Of a stretch of DNA of 64,000 nucleotides, positions 36,459 through 49,830 are shown in pieces (the stretch's first letter is position 1; each line of letters begins with the position of its first letter). Below the pieces are notes generated by a model. That model searched no databases. It was not told the DNA's origin and saw nothing but the letters and a program-made list of their open reading frames with translations. The DNA lies in contig JAQFVV010006255.1 of assembly GCA_028023455.1 (NCBI GenBank), positions 2,418,001 to 2,482,000 on the forward strand, in the 5' to 3' direction. A program made the translations under genes and the position numbers. Source of the stretch: Epiperipatus broadwayi (Eukaryota > Onychophora > Udeonychophora > Euonychophora > Peripatidae).

Positions 36459-39400
36459 AATATAGAAATTAAGAAATATTGCTTTGCTTGTTTGTTTTCA
36501 AACTATTTCTGCTAACATATGCAAAAATCTTTCATTCATAATTTGTTCAGTTAAATTTTTTAATTAATATATTATCAGTTGATGTAATGGCATTTGTAAG
36601 AGTAGTTCTGGATTAAGATTTTCTTGAATCAAAATACAATCAAAATACCCTCTAATAGTAAAAAGATTAACATTTCCATGTCATCATGAAAGTGAATACA
36701 AAGCCATGTATGAGGATTCATATTTGTCAATTATTCCTTAGGTTGGAGAATAAAATATATGGAAGAATAAGTGCAAGAATGATTTAAGTTTGATATTCAT
36801 GGAGAAAATACATAAATTTGTATTGAAATTAATGATTTAAGTTTGATATTCATGGAGAAAATACATAAATTTGTATTGAAATTAATGAATTTTAGTACAT
36901 TTCTTGTCAGTTTGTCTTTTCTCAGAATATGGTGCTTAAAGTGAAGTAATGTTCTCTCCTAGTTTTATAAATTTATAAATAAGCTTTCATTTTATAATTT
37001 CAAATAACAGCATTTCTATGGCAAATACTTAAGAGATAGATGAGTTTAATGAGAAATACAATGGATTAGATAATAGTATATATTTGATTAGTTTTTTAGA
37101 TAGAAGAAAAGTACTAAAGAATTCAATTAGCTTTTAGTTAACTTATAGCAATTCTAGAGATTTTATTAAATTTCTGATATATTCAAGAAATAATGGAAAA
37201 AAAAAAAATTTTTTGTCAGAATTGCTCTCGCCAATAATTAATTTATGACTTTAAAATATATAAAAAGACTCAAAGTAAAGAAAACACTTCGTTTTTAAAT
37301 TATTATTTTTAAAAAAACCATTGACCTACTTTTGAAACATGCTGCAGAAATTAAAATTGTAATCCTTTAATTTAACCTAGAATTCTTTAAGTACATGTGT
37401 CATTTTCCTTATTAGTTTTTTTTTTTAAGTTTCCATTTAGTGATCATTTAGTAACGTAATTTTTTTTTTTTTTTACCGTTAAATTAATTTATATTTTATT
37501 AAGAAAAATATAATATAATAAAATAGTAACGTAATTATTAGTATATTTGTTTTAAAATGTATGCTATTATATGTATATATATTCAAAAATAGTAAAAAAA
37601 AAAAGAAAAAGATAAATTATTAATTTAATACTAAGATAAATTTATGTAAATTATGTTGCATTCATATTGAATACTTTTCCTTTTGAATTATTTAAAGACA
37701 ATATATTAAAATGGTTCAAGGGATGAGAAAGGTTGAACAGAGCAGATACCACCAACCATCTGTTTAATATGTATGCATGGGCAATACAAATATCAAACGA
37801 ACACATATATAAACTAAAACGTGATTAACTAAGTCACAATCATTTACATTTATCCATACTTACAAATATTTATAATTTTTGAGTGCCTTGTAAATCAGGA
37901 TATCTAATTCATGTGTACCATGCTGATTTCTTCTACCTGTTACACTAGCCCATGAATGACCAACACATAGGAAATATAGACTCTAATGCTGGATCCTAGA
38001 GTCAAGATGAACTGCAGAACATCTAACCATAATATTTACTATTTATAAGTTTCATGAACACACACACATATATATATAACTTATTATTTATTTTTCTAGC
38101 ACAGATTCTATCTTGTGTTTAGAAAGTGAGAGTATTCCTCACCTTTATAAATTCATACAGTCCATGTGCGAGAGTGATTCTTTAATGATTATTACACATA
38201 CAAATACTATAATAATATAGAATTGAGTTGCAACAATAAATTAATAACTGACTACATATCTGATAGAGGTATAAATCACAATTTATTTATGTATTCTTCA
38301 AGCTTATTTTAAGGTGTTCTTATTGTTACCTATTATTTTCGAAATATAACAAATACAATAATTGTTTCAGATAATTTTTTTTACATCAGAAAGGTATCCT
38401 GGCTCCAAAGATACATATATAAATTTATTTTAAAGCAAAGACATTATACTAATATTGTTTTCCCCAATTTTCAGAAAAATAACGAATTAATTGTTTCAAA
38501 TAAATTTATGTACATCAGAAATATATCACAGCCCCACATTCACATATGTGAATTGATGGTAAAAGAAAGACATTTATACTTATTTGTGCTCTCCAATCAT
38601 TCCTCAATGTATTTGCTATATATGTAGTTGCATTTTATATGTAATGTATGATTTATGAATATTTTCATTTAATAAATGTATTTTACTATAGTGTTAGTGT
38701 TTTATTGATTGTTTAGTAAATTCCCCTTCTTCAACATGCATTAAATATGCATGATAAAATTTAATATTTATATTTGCAGGGTTTTTTTTAATATTAATTA
38801 AGCCAACAATATTATTGCAATCTAATAGTATTTTATTTCTTATAATTTACTTGAGTGCATGTGTATCAGCAAAGTATACATGTTTGTTAGTTAGTTTGTA
38901 TTTTGAATTTAAATTTGCTACATTATTCTTAGAATTATATCTTTTTTCTCTCTCTTTCTTTCTTAGGTGTTGATGAATATGTTATCAATAATAATGATGA
39001 TGATAATAATAATATGATGATGATGATGACTATCCACATTAAAACAAAACAGTAGATATCAGATATGTTATATTAGTCTGATATATTTCAATATTTATAT
39101 GCAGTATTATCCTGAAATTATGTACAATACTTCACTTTAAATCAAATGATTAATAAAATTAAGATAGAATTGATCTTGTTGAATTCTGGGATATTACGTA
39201 TATAATTAAATGATAAGACTAAGACTGTATACATAGTTTGTTATGCATAAATGATTGGTAATTGTAATATTTTATGTTTATTAATGATTATCTTTTTATT
39301 ATTAGATGATTACTGTTTATATTTCAATTGTTTGTTTTTTTTTAACTATTAATTTTATTATTTTTTACAAGTTTTATTTTATACAATTTCTATATATTTG

Positions 39401-40029
39401 TATATTAATTTTTTATTACATTTTTAACTCCATATATGATTTTTTCTTCACATGGAGTTTATTGTGATTTAGGATTACAATAAATAATGTTAACATAAAG
39501 TTTACCCCCCCCCCTTAATTCAATTCTTTTATTATCCCTGGCAATTTTTTTTGTCTATCTGATGATTTTCTTCAGTCTTTGTAGCCCATAATAATCAATA
39601 AGCGATGTATCAATATTGTTAGTTGATAAGTTGAATCACATCTCTTAGAGATCAGTTATAAGAGAGAGATAACTTCAGTTATCTCCAGTTCTTTACAGAT
39701 ATATTTAATGATGAAGAAGGGGTCTTCCCTCATTTCTCATTCCTGTCTTTTAGTCATGCATGGCTTTTATCAGTAATCCATTGCTTACAAATAATTTAAA
39801 TTTTACTTTCTAAAAAAACAAAGTTTTGCTGATTTTTCAGAAATTTTCTTTTGTAGTTCCATTTTAAAATGAGTGCAAGTTTCATCTTTCTTTTTGTTAT
39901 AAAATCTATCATTGTAAATAATAATAAATACATTTTTTACACTGATATTTTATTGACATCTTATTTATTTTAAATTAACAATATTAATTAACCTGTTATT
40001 ATTGTTGTTGTTGTTATTATTATTATTGA
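36459..40029. other. AT-rich intergenic or intronic DNA with local duplications
   Basis: No gene supported. It contains an exact 53-bp tandem duplication (36,778-36,883), a diverged direct duplication of about 110-125 bp (38,366-38,470 and 38,489-38,597, sharing AATTGTTTCA, ACATCAGAAA and CTCCAA/CCCCAA landmarks), AAT/GAT microsatellite at about 38,983-39,030 and a C run near 39,506. Confidence 0.6.
36778..36883. repeat. Exact 53-bp tandem duplication
   Basis: AATGATTTAAGTTTGATATT... at 36,778-36,830 is repeated without visible change at 36,831-36,883, so it is probably recent. Confidence 0.93.
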
Positions 40030-40079
40030 TTGATTGATTGATTAGAAAGATAATGAAGATCTTCCATTGAATGTGATGT

Positions 40080-41835
40080 GAATTTGTTTAGCAGCAGATT
40101 GCCGATTGTATATAAGATTGTGTGAGATATTTCTGTTTTGTTTTTTTTTAAAGTTGAATTAACTGTTTTGATTGGTACTGAATCAATGCACTTTCAAAAT
40201 CTAACTGCACAACCATTGGCCATATTTTTCTTTTAATTACTGAATTAAGTATTGTTTTGTATATTGGTGTTGCTTGACTTGTTTGATGAACCCTTTCTTG
40301 CATATTGATATTGTGGTAATAGTGGTATTATATATGGTTTAGTTTTTTCTTTTTAAAACTTTTTCCAGAATTTTTATTCCCAAAGACTCCATTGAGATTC
40401 GCCGTCTTGGAAATTGTGGCAATTGGTGCTTGGTTTTTAATAAAGGGGATTATTGAAATCAAATATAGCCTTTGTATATAGTTTTATGGTAGTTGATTTG
40501 CATGTTGGCACTGGTATGTGTTTGTAAATCAGCTGAGATATGTCAATACAAATTTGTGGGATTCCTGTTGGTCCTGGGTAGCATGTACCTGGTTCTGATG
40601 CTAGTATGAGTGCAATATCTGAGATTTCAAAAGCTGTCTCTCTGATTTTCCAAAAAAAATTCCAGGGTTTAAATTGGTTATGCTTTGTTAATTTTTCTTT
40701 CAAGTGCTGATATATAGGTTGTATCATATTGTGTCCAGTTGTGATTTTACCATCCCATTCTAATGCCATGTGGACTCTATTCATAGTTGGATAGCCCAAT
40801 GCCCATCTGAGGTATCCACAGTTCCATGTGTATTGCTGTGTTAGTCAAATTCTTTTTTTTTTAGTTGCTAGATATTGCTTTAGATTATTGCATGTTTGAT
40901 TATATAGTTAGGTCAGCTTTATTATATTTGCTTGAATGTGAGTGACTGGTTTTGACATGACAATTTTTTTTGTGTGTAATTCATCTGCTAATGTGATTAG
41001 TTTGGAGGGAGGAGTTGATTTTTGAGTAATATGATTGATGTTAAATGAGATGGTGTAGGTATATGATATGTATTTGGAAATTGGGTTATTGCATCTGTTA
41101 GAGCTTATTTATCATGATGTATGCTTCTGAGTAGAGGAACTTTGGAGCATTGTTTGGTCAGAGTATCCATATTGTCTTTTATATGTTAATAACCCTGTTG
41201 TGGTATGTGTTTAAATTTAATTTTATTATTTGTGCTGAGTAATCAAAAAATGGGGAGGGGAGAGATTTACTTCGATTGAATGATGTAACATTGGAGAATA
41301 AAACATTAGATCTATGAATGTGCTGTGACAGTTGTTATAAAAAGATAAGGAGTTCGGTGAGAGAAAACTCTTGCTCGTCATAAATAGTATTGTAAGTTGA
41401 TTTATTCATTTTTCAGCAAATCTTTGATGTCTCATATTCAAATCGCTGGCAAGTATAGTGGGGTAGGGATTGGACATTAAAAGGGAGTTAATGGTAAAAA
41501 TTATTCTGTTAATTACAATAGGAGTGGGGGGGGTATATACAAATATAATGTTAATTGAAAATGCGATTAAATGTAATTATCAGGAGATTGGAGTCTATGA
41601 AAATTATCTTAAATAATCTTGGCTGATAAAATACCTGTCCCACTTGATGGTGCTGACATGTCTTTTGAGTATGTGCAAAAACCATGTTTATTCATATATG
41701 TACCTGGGTTGATTTGGGATTCAATATATATTTTTGTTTCTACTAGATGCTGGGTTGCATTGTCTGTGTCCATTTATTAATTTGTTGTATTTTTTTTTAT
41801 GCAGTTCAAGCCTCAGATGTAAAATGCCGCTATTT
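40080..41835 (-). pseudogene. LINE ORF2 part: endonuclease and RT start
   Basis: Between about 41,830 and 41,000 the minus strand retains an apurinic endonuclease-like N-terminus, including a degraded LCLQETKIY-like segment near 41,735. The clearest open piece, 40,437-40,799, contains AFEISDIALILASEPGT and reads into a stretch resembling the first RT motifs (RPIs...ilEKvLkrkl) near 40,360-40,440, followed by a KKGFIKQVKQ segment in the place of Q.GF...... The catalytic FADD part is missing because the copy is truncated. Many stops are present. Confidence 0.55.
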
Positions 41836-41983
41836 TTATATTCATGTTAATGTTGTGAGGGGGGGTTGCACAATTTCACTGAAGTGTGTAACTTTCATTT
41901 CCTTCCTTTTATAAATCATCTTGTTTGAAGGAGGATTAGTGTTGTTTGTTGATTCTGTATATATTAGTTTTATCAGATCACTA

Positions 41984-42113
41984 TCACTGCCATTTTCAAA
42001 ATCTTTTGAATTTTGAGATGGTGAATCCATTTCCATATTTTCATCAATTCACTGCCATTTTCAAAATCTTTTGAATTTTGAGATGGTGAATCCATTTCCA
42101 TATTTTCATCAAT
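41984..42113. repeat. 65-bp exact tandem duplication in LINE ORF1
   Basis: Units 41,984-42,048 and 42,049-42,113 appear identical. Since 65 is not a multiple of three, the duplication shifts the ORF1 frame; the same peptide MEMDSPSQNSKDFENGS is readable twice. Confidence 0.93.
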
Positions 42114-42608
42114 TTGTTGTTTTATAGTATTTAATTGGTTAAATTCCAGATCATTTGTTTTAATCTTTTTATTTTCTCTTGTTTTCTTTGGTTTTCCTTG
42201 GTTTTTTTTTTTTGTTCTCCAGTGTGTTTTCAATTACTCGGAAGCACTGTGTAATGGTATCCATAGTTTCTGTTGTCATTTTATTTATAATTTTGGGTTC
42301 CGCTTGATTCGTATCTATGTTTGGCAGTGCTTTTGCTTTTTGTAAGTAAACAGTTTCACTTTCTATTGAAAAATCACTAAGTGTTTTTGTCCAGGGATCA
42401 GGGTTTTTAGATTTAATGGTTTTGTGAATTGTCTGAATCCTTGTTTGTTTGTTTTTTTTTTTTTTTTTTTGTATTGATGACTCATTGGTGTATGTGAAAT
42501 TACTATTGTTTTTTGTTATTTGTTTTTTTTTTCATCCTCCTCATTTGTGTTGGGTTTTTTTTTTTTTATAAATTCCATTGATATGAGTGGGTGATTGATG
42601 GTCTATAG

Positions 42609-43132
42609 CAGTGGTCTTCAACCTTTTCACACCTGCGGACTGGTAAAAATAAGGACAAGGTTCCGCAGACCAGCAAAAATAAGGATAAGATTTCACAGAC
42701 CGGCAGAAGTCTATAGATAAATTTTCTTAAAGATAAGCATAATTGTTATAACTGATCAAAACAACAATGTTAAATATATAAGATAAAGTTTTTTATATAT
42801 ATATGGAGTTTATATAATAAAAAACTTTTTTTTAAATTTTTTTAGAAAAGTAATAAAAAATTTAATTCTACCCCCCATAAACATCTGTGATAACTAGAAA
42901 AACAAATTAATTTATGAATGATTGATTAGATTTTGTTTTCGTTCTGTTTTCTTTTTTTTTTAATTGGGTAAAAATGAGATGAAAAAATAAATAAAAATTG
43001 GCTATATTAATTAAAATTTTAAACTCTTATTATTTATTATTACAAACTTTTTACTGCCTGTCTAGCACGCAGACCTGCAGAAAAGTTCCGCGGCCCGGTG
43101 CTGGGCCACGGACCAAGGATTGAAGAACACTG
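42609..43132. mobile_element. 524-bp non-autonomous hAT element with 8-bp target duplication
   Basis: The left end CAGTGGTCTTCAACCTTTTC and the right end read inwards CAGTGTTCTTCAATCCTTGG are imperfect terminal repeats. An exact GTCTATAG flanks the element at 42,601-42,608 and 43,133-43,140. The ends are GC-rich, with repeated CGCAGACC/ACAGACCGGC words just inside, and the middle is AT-rich and non-coding. This is a typical hAT MITE inserted into ORF1 of the LINE. Confidence 0.93.
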
Positions 43133-45039
43133 GTCTATAGTTTCATTATTGTTTTGTCAATTTTATTGCCTTGAGTAGGAGGAAATTTATGTTTTCCAAC
43201 TGCCTGGATTTGTGTGTGCTATTTGGATTCTCTTCTAATCTTTATGAGGGATGGTTATTCTTTTTATCTAGATTTTTTCCTTCATTGCATTGTATTGCTA
43301 TGTGGCCTCTTTTGCCACAGGCAAAATAACGTGGCTTCTATCTTTGGATATATAAGCATAGTGTGGCTTCTTGGTCTATTATGTGTGTTAAAATATTGTC
43401 TGGCACTATTTCTTTATGCAACTTGACTTTATATTCAAAACTATTTGTAAATACAAGTATAGATATTTCTTTTAGGTATATATGCTGAAAAAAATGGTCA
43501 GAAGGGGTTCATCATTCTTTGGAAATCATCAAGATTATATCGAAGTAGACATTTTTTAATACTCCAGTGACATTCTTATATTTGCTTTCATCAATTAATA
43601 CCACAACAAAATTTCCTAGAGTTTTAATGTTATTCTTAAATTGTTCTCTTTGTGTAGCTTCATAAAACTCAACTGCTAGATATCTGCTGTTAGGATGATT
43701 ACCTATGCATTAAATGGTCTCTAATAAATTATTTTGATTTAGTGCTTCAATTAGGAGTGCCTTGAGAAAACAGTAGAGAGTGCAGTGATTGTTTGTTACT
43801 GCCAACACTATTGATTTTTTGCTAAAATCTTTTAAATGCTGCAAATAGGGTTCTTGATATTGTGTTATTGAACTTCTCCCTAATCTGTTCAAGCATTTAA
43901 TCTGTCTATTGTATGTGTGAGGGTTTCAATTTCATCCTGATTTCTGTTGTAGTTTTTCTAAACCCAGAAATTTTCCCCGGGTTAACATTATTTTCATTAG
44001 TTTTGGCTATTGTTGCTTTCATCATCCTTGTGTTTTGAAAAGGCCCTCTTGATCAACAGACTTGGCAATCACCATGTCTTAGTATAGCAAGTAATTTTGC
44101 CACAAGATGGGTTTTTTTTAGCTATTTTTTCTTCACTCTTTTTTTTTTCAGACTCTTGATATCTTTTTCACTATTTTTCTTTCTACTCTTTTTGCCCCAA
44201 ATAATGTTATCAATTATATTTATTTGAATTGTTGCCTATCCACCATGCTATGGATTTATTATAATCCACATAGCTTTGCTGATTTTTTTCTTTGTTCACT
44301 AATTTTTTCGAAAATTCACATTTCATTTACATTGATTTGAACCATGTTTAAAAAAAAATTTTTTTAAAATTATTTTTGTAGCTTTTTCATCTTAAAGTAA
44401 TAGGAGACTTTTTATTTACTTGCAACTGTGTGTGTAGACAGGTGGCATTATATTATTATTGTTGCTGTTCTTGTTATGTTTCAACAATAATCTCTATTAA
44501 TCCTTTGGGTTACATAGCATTTCATAACATTGATTGTAAAGATTACAGGTGCAATGATGTTGTACAGGTTTTTATATGGATTGATTTTGACAGTTACATT
44601 AATCAGGTTTCAAGTTATATTTTTTTATGCTGCTACTAGTTTTGTATACAAAGATGGATATCAAGTTTGATCATTAAAGTCTTAAAAAACAATTCAATAT
44701 AAAACTCAACTTCATAGACAGATAGATATGAACCAAGATTGTAAAATCTGGCATCATATTGGAAGTTATTTACAGTCACTAAATTAATCTTGATTGTTGT
44801 TCTTTTAATTGTTAATCTATAGGGAGGTAACTTATAATTCAAGTTATGGGTGCTATACAAAGAACAAAGTCAATTCATAGTAAAATTACATATGGTAACA
44901 ACTAGTGAATTTGTGATAGATGGAGTGTAAATTTTGTGGTCTGTGGATAATGTTGAAGACACTTAATGAAGGTGAGTTATGTTGAGAATAATGGATGGTA
45001 CCACAGAATGCCATTCAATGTAGTTATTGTTGAACTATG

Positions 45040-48000
45040 ACCTTTTATAGATTGGATACTTGTTTAAGTACTTACCAGGTGGCAGCAAAAATATCTGTTG
45101 GTGCTGTATTGTTATCTCAAATCTTGATTTGTTTAGCCTTATTGATGAATTTATCTAGGTGTCTTCTGATGTTACCAATATTGAAGATGCTGCAGGTGCA
45201 CCAGAAGGCATACAGGGTGAAAGTTGTTGTGTGTGCTGTCAAGTGTGGGTGTATTTTTTAATAAGATTGAATTAGCTGTTGCATAGATGCAGCTGGTCAT
45301 CTGTATGTATTTAGCATGATAATCATGATTTGGTTGAGGGCTTGATACTGCTGGAAGATGTGTTGTTGAGTTTCCTCTACTGATGACATAAGGGGCAGAA
45401 TGGATTTATATTTTTATATAGATGGTGATACTGGGAAAATGAGATGTTGGCAATGTATGTTGGTGAAGATGAACTAGGAAATCAAAAAATTTAGCCTCCA
45501 GGGACCATTTTTGAAAGAGCAGATTATTTTGAATGGTGGTTATTGATACCAAATGTAGAAGGAAAATCTTTGTCGGCTTCCAGATATAATATAGCATATA
45601 TTTGCCAGTATGTGTATTTATTAGTCATAAGGAATGTTGATCAGTTGGATACTGATAGGATTGATTGGTAAAGTGTGGTGAGAAATGAAGCTAATAGAGG
45701 AGGTCTATCAGTATGGATTACTTGTAACAATGATTATAGTGCTGGGAACTTTTGAATAATCTCATCAATTGAATTGATGGCTTTTTGGGTATAGAACCCT
45801 TGGTTACTATGGAGGCACTGACCATTATTAATGGGTGGGCAGTCTCTTAGCTGAGATTGAAACTGTCTTCCTGCCCCATAGTAGCTTGTTGTACAGGGAG
45901 GAGGAGATAGCAGAATTAAAAGATTTTGAAAATTTAACAATAGGCAAATAATATCTAATCTTAGTCATTATGAGTATATTAAATAGATAAATTTTAGTAT
46001 AAAGGAAGAAATAAGATTTGAAGAGGGAGTTGGTAATCCATGTGGCATTTTCTTTAAGCTTGTTTTGTAAGGTGTTCTTCATTGTAAGTGAGCCCATATA
46101 AAATGGAAGCTTATGAAAGGGGTTGTCTTTCCCATGACTAAGTGTATATAAACCATGCTGCTGTTGTTTTATTCATGTTAAATCTAAGCTTATATATGGC
46201 AGTATATTGATTAAGGATGCTTTGCAATATGGTGGGATGCTTATGAGATGGCAGGAAGATGGTGATGTCATCTATGTATGGTATCCATGGGATATATTGG
46301 CGTGTATGTATAATTTGGATACCTGAAAATGTACATTGTATATGTTTTAATAGAGGATTTTTGTAGAAAAGGAATAGTGCACTGAGAGGAGAACCTTGGG
46401 AGTTGGATTGTGTAGTGGTGAACGGTAGTGAACTTTTCCCATTGAGAGTGATACGTATCTCTCTGCTCTGCAGTAAGTTGGTAATTAAGTAAAGCAGAGT
46501 ACTTGGAATGTTAGTGTTAGCTGGCATATCAATCAAAATGGGAAAAGAGACAGAGTCAAATGCAGACTTTATATCTAGCTGAACTGCAATCACAGCATAT
46601 TTTTCCAGTCCTGAACTCAGTTCAAGACTGCTTTAAGTATCAGAGCAGCGTATATGGCAGATGAGCCTTTTTTGTGAACTGTATATTCGAAACTAGAGGA
46701 AGTATGTGTGACTCTAGTTGATCCTTTACAAGTTTTTCCAGTGTCTTAATTAAATGACCCCATGGAAATTGGACAAATGTCAGTAAGAATAGAAGTTAAG
46801 CCTGGTTTTTTGGTAATTGGTATAATTGTGATTGGATATAGATCTTTGATGCCTTATAACCTTTGGGACAGGTAATTGGTATTTCACAGAAGTATAATGC
46901 AATAAACTGCCTAAGATTGGCAAAAACAAAAACAGGGATTCAATTGGAACTTGGGTGACATGAGTTATTTATGGTGGCAAGCTTGTCAGCAAATTGTATG
47001 GTTTGGAATGGGGTATTGGTATCAGGTAGTCCAAATAAGTTTGATAGTGGTGTGAATGCATTGTGGATTTGTAATCTCTGCTTGAAATATTAGTATATAG
47101 ACTTAATCATGTTATAACCTTGCACACATGTTACTATCAACTTGGAGTACCATAGGGACTTTTAGTGTGGATGAGTGGCCCAGATCCTAGTGAAAATATC
47201 TACAGGTCCATGTGTTTTTTTAATGACAAGATACTCTTTTAGTTTGTTGGTGATTTTTTGATAAGCCTGGGAAAGTGCATTTAACTGTTGGTGAGTAGGC
47301 TGTGCAGATTTCATTAATGTAATCCATGTTCACAAGCCATCAACCAATGCCAGAAGTTGGGAAGGTGGAGGGGAACTGAATATGAGATATTGAATATTAA
47401 ATGATATAAGGCAAGGTGCATTTGGACTGGATCTAGTTTTACTTGTTCCAGTTTCTGCACGTAATATATATTTCACAGAATAAGAACTCTCTGGTATATA
47501 TCAAGGTAAAAGGACTTTATGCAAATGAATAGCTTTGATGTGTAGTACATTGAGACTCAGGATAAGAGTTTATATCTAAAGTTGTCAGGTGAAAAGAGTA
47601 GGATTAAGGTCAAGTTGAATTAAATGGTGTAGATTTGTCGATTAAAAGCAAAGATTGATGAGTGAGGAATCCCACTTAGGATCATGACACAGTTGCAAGG
47701 CAAAAAGCCTTGACCACTCATAAGTGGAAAGGTTATTAAATGAAGTTATTTTGAAATGAATGATTGATAATCAAGATTAAAATCCATCATTAAAACAATT
47801 GAATGGGGGGGGGTAGCGAAGAGTTAATTGTCAAAATAATGGTTGATATAACAGTAGGATAAGGAGTGATATATACGAATATAATATTTAGTGTTATAAT
47901 ATGGCTGTGAGATATGGTGATTAAGAGATATTTGAGTCTAAGTAAATAATCTTGAATGATGAGAATGGGCAGCTGGGAGTGATAACAACACCAGATTCAG

Positions 48001-48195
48001 ACGATGGTGAACATGAGTCCCTGGAACAAGCACAGAAGCCCTATCTATTGAAGTAAGCAGCAAGGTTAATATGGGATTCATTCTATATTTTCATCTCAAG
48101 CAATATAAGCATGTGAGGTTGTATATTGCTTATCCACTTTTTTAATTGAAAAAAATTTAGTCACTGAATTGATACCTCGAATGTTAAGTGCAGTA
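45040..48195 (-). pseudogene. LINE ORF2: endonuclease, reverse transcriptase, C-terminal domain
   Basis: The endonuclease start is recognisable at about 48,150-48,195 (ITALNIRGINSVTK, matching the lNIRG.ns.... opening). The RT core is open at 46,138-46,593: AVQLDIKSAFDSVSF (first catalytic Asp), NSQGSPLSALF, and YIDDITIFLPS in place of YADD, so the catalytic pair DD is kept. The thumb follows at 45,828-46,097 (NKLLWGRKTVSIS) and the C-terminal region at 45,406-45,597 (KWSLEAKFFDFL), then TLYAFWCTCSIF near 45,190. The order matches the plus-strand copy. The style is I- or L1/Tx1-like; I cannot fix the clade by eye. Inactivated by frameshifts. Confidence 0.75.
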
Positions 48196-48199
48196 ATTT

Positions 48200-49830
48200 T
48201 TTAACTTCATTTATCAGGGTTTTTATGGTAATTAATTCTAGTCGTCAGTCAGGGTTGTTGTACTTAATGTTTTCATGAAGGTCTGGTTATATAATTATAA
48301 ATTTATAATGGTTGTTGATCAGTAGCTAACAATGTTTCCAACTCAGCTGTTGAATGTATTTGATGTTGTTGACTGGAAGTAGGGATAAATTGATCTATGG
48401 AGTCACCTAAGGGGCATTCACTTTGCATGAGGGTATGACTGGTTTCTACAGAGTCCACATCCATCATCAACAGGCCAACCACATTTGTTTTTGGTTTTTG
48501 AAAAGAGTGTTAGGAGAGGGGCTTCCAAGCTTTTTTTTTTGTTTCCTTAGAATTATTTAGGGGAAGAAATGGCTAGTATAGATGGCCTACAAGGAGAAAT
48601 TGTCTCCATGATATGTGTTGAGATTTATTGTCATATGTGTGCTTATATAAATAAGATTTCCGGGGCAGTATTGCTGACTTTGATTGTTACATAGGGATTA
48701 TCTCAGTCAAGCATTGTTTGTATATTAATTGAGCTGGCATGGTTTATTATCATTATCTGCCTCATGGAATGTTAAATCAATAGATGGTGTATCAAGATTG
48801 AGGATGGATGAGTGTATAGGATAGATAGTGTGTGCATAGATAAACTCTTGGTTATTGATGGATATAATCATGGAAAGATTTACTGTTGGTTATTTTTTTG
48901 TTGATTTTGGGATTTAGTGATCAGCTGGTTTACCTGAAAGTGAAGTTTGGAAATTAGCACATTGCACTGCAAAATGACCGCACCAGTGACAGAAGTAGCA
49001 CTGGGGTTTCAAACCTCATATATAGGCATAGGATAAACTTCTTGATCAATGATTTGCATTGGAATTAGGTTTGGTTTATTTGTCATAGTACTGTTATAAT
49101 GTGAAATCATAGCTATTACTAGGGATAGGTATAGGGATATCCTTTAGATATATGGGGTGAATAACTGTAACATTGCCAAATGGTTGCAACCTGTGCTGGA
49201 AATCTTGATAGGTGTATTCCAAGTACTATTGAGCATTCCTGTGATACAGTTGTAGCGATTTGGATTCACCATAATTAAGATAGTTATTTGGGTTTAAAAT
49301 TGGTCTCTCAGTGTGGTCTGAAAGAACTCAGTTATGAAATACCTGAGATTTGGATGGTCAGCAATATGTGAAATGGTATACCACCGTCAATACAAGGATA
49401 TTGCACCAAATAATAATTGCCTAGGAAATTTATATAAATAAATATTAATGTCTTTAGCAGATAGAATTATTGTCTTTGTAGAAAAAAATATTTTAAAAGT
49501 TGCAAATAACCCTTTTGTGATTGAATTATTGAACCTATTATTTATTATCATAAGAGCATCTGTGTTCCAACTGTAAAGGAGGGGGGATTGTCCTTCTTGG
49601 ATATTGAGGTCCAGTTTTCTGATGTCATTAGGTGTGGTTTTTCTAAATCTCAGAGCTGACTTGGGAATAGTTGAAATATTACTTTCGTTATTTCTGATTA
49701 TTGGATTATTATTACTTTTGCTATTGATCTGGTGGGTATTATTTTTATCATCATTAATAACTGTTTGTATTATCTTTGAACTTTGGAATTCAGTGTTAGT
49801 ATAAATTGGCACCAGGCATCTGGTCATCAG
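48200..49830 (-). pseudogene. LINE ORF1, gag-like with zinc knuckle
   Basis: The N-terminal part is open at 49,387-49,827, a polar asparagine-rich region followed by SALRFRKTTPNDIRKLDL and a hydrophobic C-terminal part. At about 48,955-49,015 the minus strand reads QCYFCHWCGHFAVQC, a zinc-knuckle cluster like that in copy 1. The C-terminal part near 48,400-48,460 has MDVDSVETSH, corresponding to MEMDSPSQNS in copy 1. Acts as a nucleic-acid chaperone in live relatives. Several stops make this copy dead. Confidence 0.65.

Larger units (their letters stand above)
41842..43900 (-). pseudogene. LINE ORF1, gag-like with zinc knuckles, broken
   Basis: The minus strand at about 43,270-43,350 reads YFACGKRGHIAIQCNE, a CCHC zinc knuckle of the kind found in gag-like ORF1 proteins of I- and Jockey-type LINEs. 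Upstream (43,710-43,892) is a further open piece of the N-terminal region. The C-terminal end reads MEMDSPSQNSKDFENGS in two frames because a 65-bp tandem duplication has shifted the frame, and it ends at about 41,842. A 524-bp hAT element lies inside at 42,609-43,132. The protein would bind element RNA. It is not functional. Confidence 0.7.
40030..44300 (-). mobile_element. Zinc-knuckle LINE, copy 1 (3'-truncated)
   Basis: Minus-strand ORF1 (about 41,842-43,900 and beyond), endonuclease and the start of reverse transcriptase are present in order, and the copy stops within the RT near 40,030-40,080 at a (GATT)n run. Loss of the 3' end is unusual for a LINE and implies a later deletion or rearrangement. 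The same family recurs at 44,640-49,900 (minus) and 60,224-61,580 (plus). ORF1 carries a 524-bp hAT insertion and a 65-bp tandem duplication. Confidence 0.75.
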
